From Planctomycetota bacterium (GTDB lineage Bacteria > Planctomycetota > Planctomycetia > Isosphaerales > Isosphaeraceae), in contig JAJYDH010000315.1 in NCBI GenBank assembly GCA_021777685.1, forward strand, positions 1 through 7,751: a DNA stretch of 7,751 nucleotides, in the 5' to 3' direction. The notes under the pieces were generated by a model. It was not told the origin of the DNA. It worked only from the letters and a program-made list of their open reading frames with translations, and did no database searches. The translations under genes and the position numbers were made by a program. Below, in pieces: positions 6,428-7,751 of the stretch. The first letter of the stretch is position 1. Every line of letters begins with the position of its first letter.

Positions 6428-6563
6428 CGGTCGGGCCTGTCGGTTCGAGGAAGGACGGCAAAGGTGGCGTCCCTCACATTCAGTCCCGACGCGGGCGATT
6501 GATCACACTTTCCGCCGAAATCGCAAAATGGTGGGCCGGTCGACGACTCCTCACCGATTCGAC

Positions 6564-6582
6564 CATCGATCATCGATCATCG
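6564..6582. repeat. Short 7-bp tandem repeat (CATCGAT, 2.7 copies)
   Basis: CATCGAT occurs at 6564-6570 and 6571-6577, followed by a partial copy CATCG at 6578-6582. It lies in the 163-bp gap between the SDR stop and the start of the 369-residue gene. That gap otherwise shows no gene and should contain the latter's promoter. The repeat is short and may have no function. Confidence 0.5.
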
Positions 6583-6604
6583 GCCGGGGCTCAACCCCGG
6601 CCGA
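6580..6604 (-). terminator. 10-bp GC-rich hairpin spanning the SDR stop codon
   Basis: TCGGCCGGGG (6580-6589) and CCCCGGCCGA (6595-6604) are exact reverse complements around a 5-nt loop, CTCAA. The SDR stop codon (6591-6593) sits in the loop, so the last four sense codons lie in one arm. Downstream on the minus strand there is no T-run. It may terminate SDR transcription or protect the 3' end, but the intrinsic-terminator signature is incomplete. Confidence 0.4.
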
Positions 6605-7352
6605 CCAGGGGCATCTTGGTGGCCATGACGGTCATGAAGAGGACGTTGGCGTCGAGGGGGAGGCTGGCCATGTAGGCGACGGCCCGGGCGACGTGCTCGA
6701 CGTCCATCGTGGGCTCGACGGCCGTTCGGCCGTCGGCCTGGATGATCCCCTGCTTCATCCGGGCGGCGAGGTCGGTGTCGGCGTTGCCGATGTCGACCTG
6801 GCCGCAGGCGATGTCGTACTTCCGGCCGTCGAGGGCCGTGGACCTCGTCAGGCCGGCGATCGCGTGCTTCGTGGCCGTGTAGGGGGCCGAGTTGGGCCGG
6901 GGGACCTGCGCGGAGACCGACCCGTTGTTGATGATCCGGCCGCCCCGGGGGTCCTGGGCCTTCATGATCTGGAACGCCTCCCGGGTGCAGAGGAACGGCC
7001 CGGTCAGGTTGGTGTCGACCACCTTCCGCCACTGCTCGACCGTCAGTTCCTCCAGCGGCACCGCCGGGGCGCCGGTGCCCGCGTTGTTGAACAGGAGGTC
7101 GAGCCGGCCGAAGGCGGCGACCGTCGCGTCGAAGAGGGCGCGGACCGAGTCGGGGTCGGTCACGTCGGTCGGCACGGCCAGGGCCCGGCCGCCGTCCTTG
7201 GGGGCCTCGGCCAGGGTCCGTTCCAGGGCCTCGGCACGTCGGCCGGCCAGCACGACCGAGAAGCCATCCCGGAGCAGCGCCAGGGCCGACGCCCGGCCGA
7301 TCCCCGACCCCGCTCCGGTGACGATCGCGACCTTCTGATTCCCGGGGGCCAT
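6591..7352 (-). CDS. SDR family NAD(P)-dependent oxidoreductase
   Basis: The 253-residue protein is a classical short-chain dehydrogenase/reductase of normal length. The Rossmann glycine motif is 'TGAGSGIG' (12-19). 'AGRR' (36-39) ends the second strand with two arginines, which favours NADP(H). 'TDVTD' (62-66) and 'NNAG' (89-92) follow. The catalytic set is N115 ('DTNLTG'), S145 ('NGSVSA'), Y158 and K162 ('YTATK'). The usual 'PG' after the active-site helix is replaced by 'CGQVDIGNADTDLA' (183-196), seen in one SDR subgroup as I recall. The substrate-binding region after it does not identify a substrate. GGAG sits about 6 bp before the ATG at 7352. The gene faces the 369-residue gene in the same direction, 163 bp apart, with a hairpin between, so joint transcription is unlikely. 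Confidence 0.95.
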   Translation of the reverse strand: MAPGNQKVAIVTGAGSGIGRASALALLRDGFSVVLAGRRAEALERTLAEAPKDGGRALAVPTDVTDPDSVRALFDATVAAFGRLDLLFNNAGTGAPAVPLEELTVEQWRKVVDTNLTGPFLCTREAFQIMKAQDPRGGRIINNGSVSAQVPRPNSAPYTATKHAIAGLTRSTALDGRKYDIACGQVDIGNADTDLAARMKQGIIQADGRTAVEPTMDVEHVARAVAYMASLPLDANVLFMTVMATKMPLVGRG

Positions 7353-7751
7353 CGAGACTCCGCCTTTCGATTCACGAGGGAGGGACGCGCGAGGTCGAGA
7401 CGGCCAGCGTACCCGCCCCGGTGGCCGCGTCCAGCCCCTGGCGGGCCGGAGTAGGCGTTCACGGCCGGAACTGGCCAGTTAGCCAATCGATGAGCGGGCT
7501 CGTCGGTTTCGGAGCGGACCCCGACCATCTCCTGACCCAGTCGTTGATGTCGTCCCCGGACTGGCAATCGTGGTCGCTCCGCTGCGCGATGTGCAGTCTC
7601 ATGCGGCCCCGCCGGACCGCATGCCGATAGCCGCCGTCAGGCTCCCGATGAGAAAAGGAAATCCGAGAATTTTAACTATGCACATCTGAGATCATCGGAG
7701 CTTTCCGGATAGCCTCTTAGCCCCAATACCATTGAACGAGCCATAAACGAC
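7353..7751. other. Intergenic region without a convincing gene
   Basis: About 400 bp upstream of the SDR gene hold only short, unsupported reading frames on both strands. The part near the SDR gene contains its ribosome binding site and presumably its promoter. A 12-bp palindrome lies at 7469-7480. The last 101 bp (7651-7751) have about 44% G+C by my count, much lower than the rest of the window, and contain 'CTTTCCGGATAGCCTC' at 7701-7716. This compositional drop suggests a promoter region for a gene beyond the edge, or a remnant of foreign DNA. Confidence 0.6.
7469..7480. promoter_or_regulatory. 12-bp perfect palindrome upstream of the SDR gene
   Basis: AACTGGCCAGTT is its own reverse complement. 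It begins 117 bp upstream of the SDR start codon, a reasonable distance for an operator or activator site. No regulator gene is adjacent, and one isolated 12-bp palindrome could be chance. Confidence 0.25.

Noticed and set aside
5702..6502. Open frame of 266 codons on the plus strand opposite the 369-residue gene
   Set aside because: It is a shadow of the conserved minus-strand protein and has no recognisable motif.
6321..7454. Open frame of 377 codons on the plus strand opposite the SDR gene
   Set aside because: It is antisense to a complete SDR with all catalytic residues, and its composition is low-complexity Gly/Asp/Val/Arg.
7459..7602. 47-codon minus-strand frame beginning 'MRLHIAQRSDHD'
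   Set aside because: Its composition is protein-like, but there is no ribosome binding site, family match or length to support it.
7421..7630. 69-codon plus-strand frame in the right-hand gap
   Set aside because: Its start overlaps the SDR upstream region, it has no Shine-Dalgarno sequence, and the translation is unrecognisable.
1..7751. CRISPR array, tRNA, rRNA, toxin-antitoxin or defence cassette
   Set aside because: I found no regularly spaced repeats, no tRNA cloverleaf and no rRNA. The genes present do not form a recognisable defence cluster, and Uma2 alone is not evidence for one.

Overview
The window is a GC-rich bacterial chromosome segment with a very strong G/C preference at third codon positions. 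Several proteins resemble families that I associate with planctomycetes, probably Isosphaeraceae/Gemmatales-like lineages: a secreted protein with a short secretin/TonB-N-terminus-like (STN-like) domain, a protein with an 'RSTGPKTPEGK...NALKHGL' N-terminus, and a Uma2 nuclease. The taxonomic assignment is inferred from family resemblance. No marker gene is present.

Layout from left to right: the N-terminal part of a YgiQ-family radical SAM protein (minus, cut by the window edge); a Uma2/DUF820 PD-(D/E)XK protein (plus); a family 2 glycosyltransferase (minus, TTG start, overlapping the Uma2 3' end tail to tail by 12 bp); a small exported STN-like protein with a C-terminal helical segment (plus); a stand-alone DUF971 protein (minus); a 79-residue unrecognised protein (plus); a 115-bp gap holding a long near-perfect hairpin; an exported phospholipase D-like protein with two HKD motifs (minus); a 369-residue protein of the 'RSTGPKTPEGK' family, function unknown (minus); an SDR oxidoreductase (minus); and about 400 bp without a convincing gene, whose last 100 bp are much more AT-rich than the rest.

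Strand alternates gene by gene over the first two thirds, so most genes are probably transcribed singly. No pathway, operon or defence cassette is visible. Short regulatory-looking structures sit in the gaps: an AT-rich divergent promoter region between ygiQ and the Uma2 gene, a three-half-site inverted/direct repeat between the glycosyltransferase and the STN-like gene, hairpins at two convergent gene junctions and at the SDR stop codon, and a 12-bp palindrome upstream of the SDR gene. The items most worth a second look are the 3703-3765 hairpin (possible dispersed repeat), the 2267-2296 operator-like repeat, and the two planctomycete-type families of unknown function. I do not see a convincing new multi-gene system.
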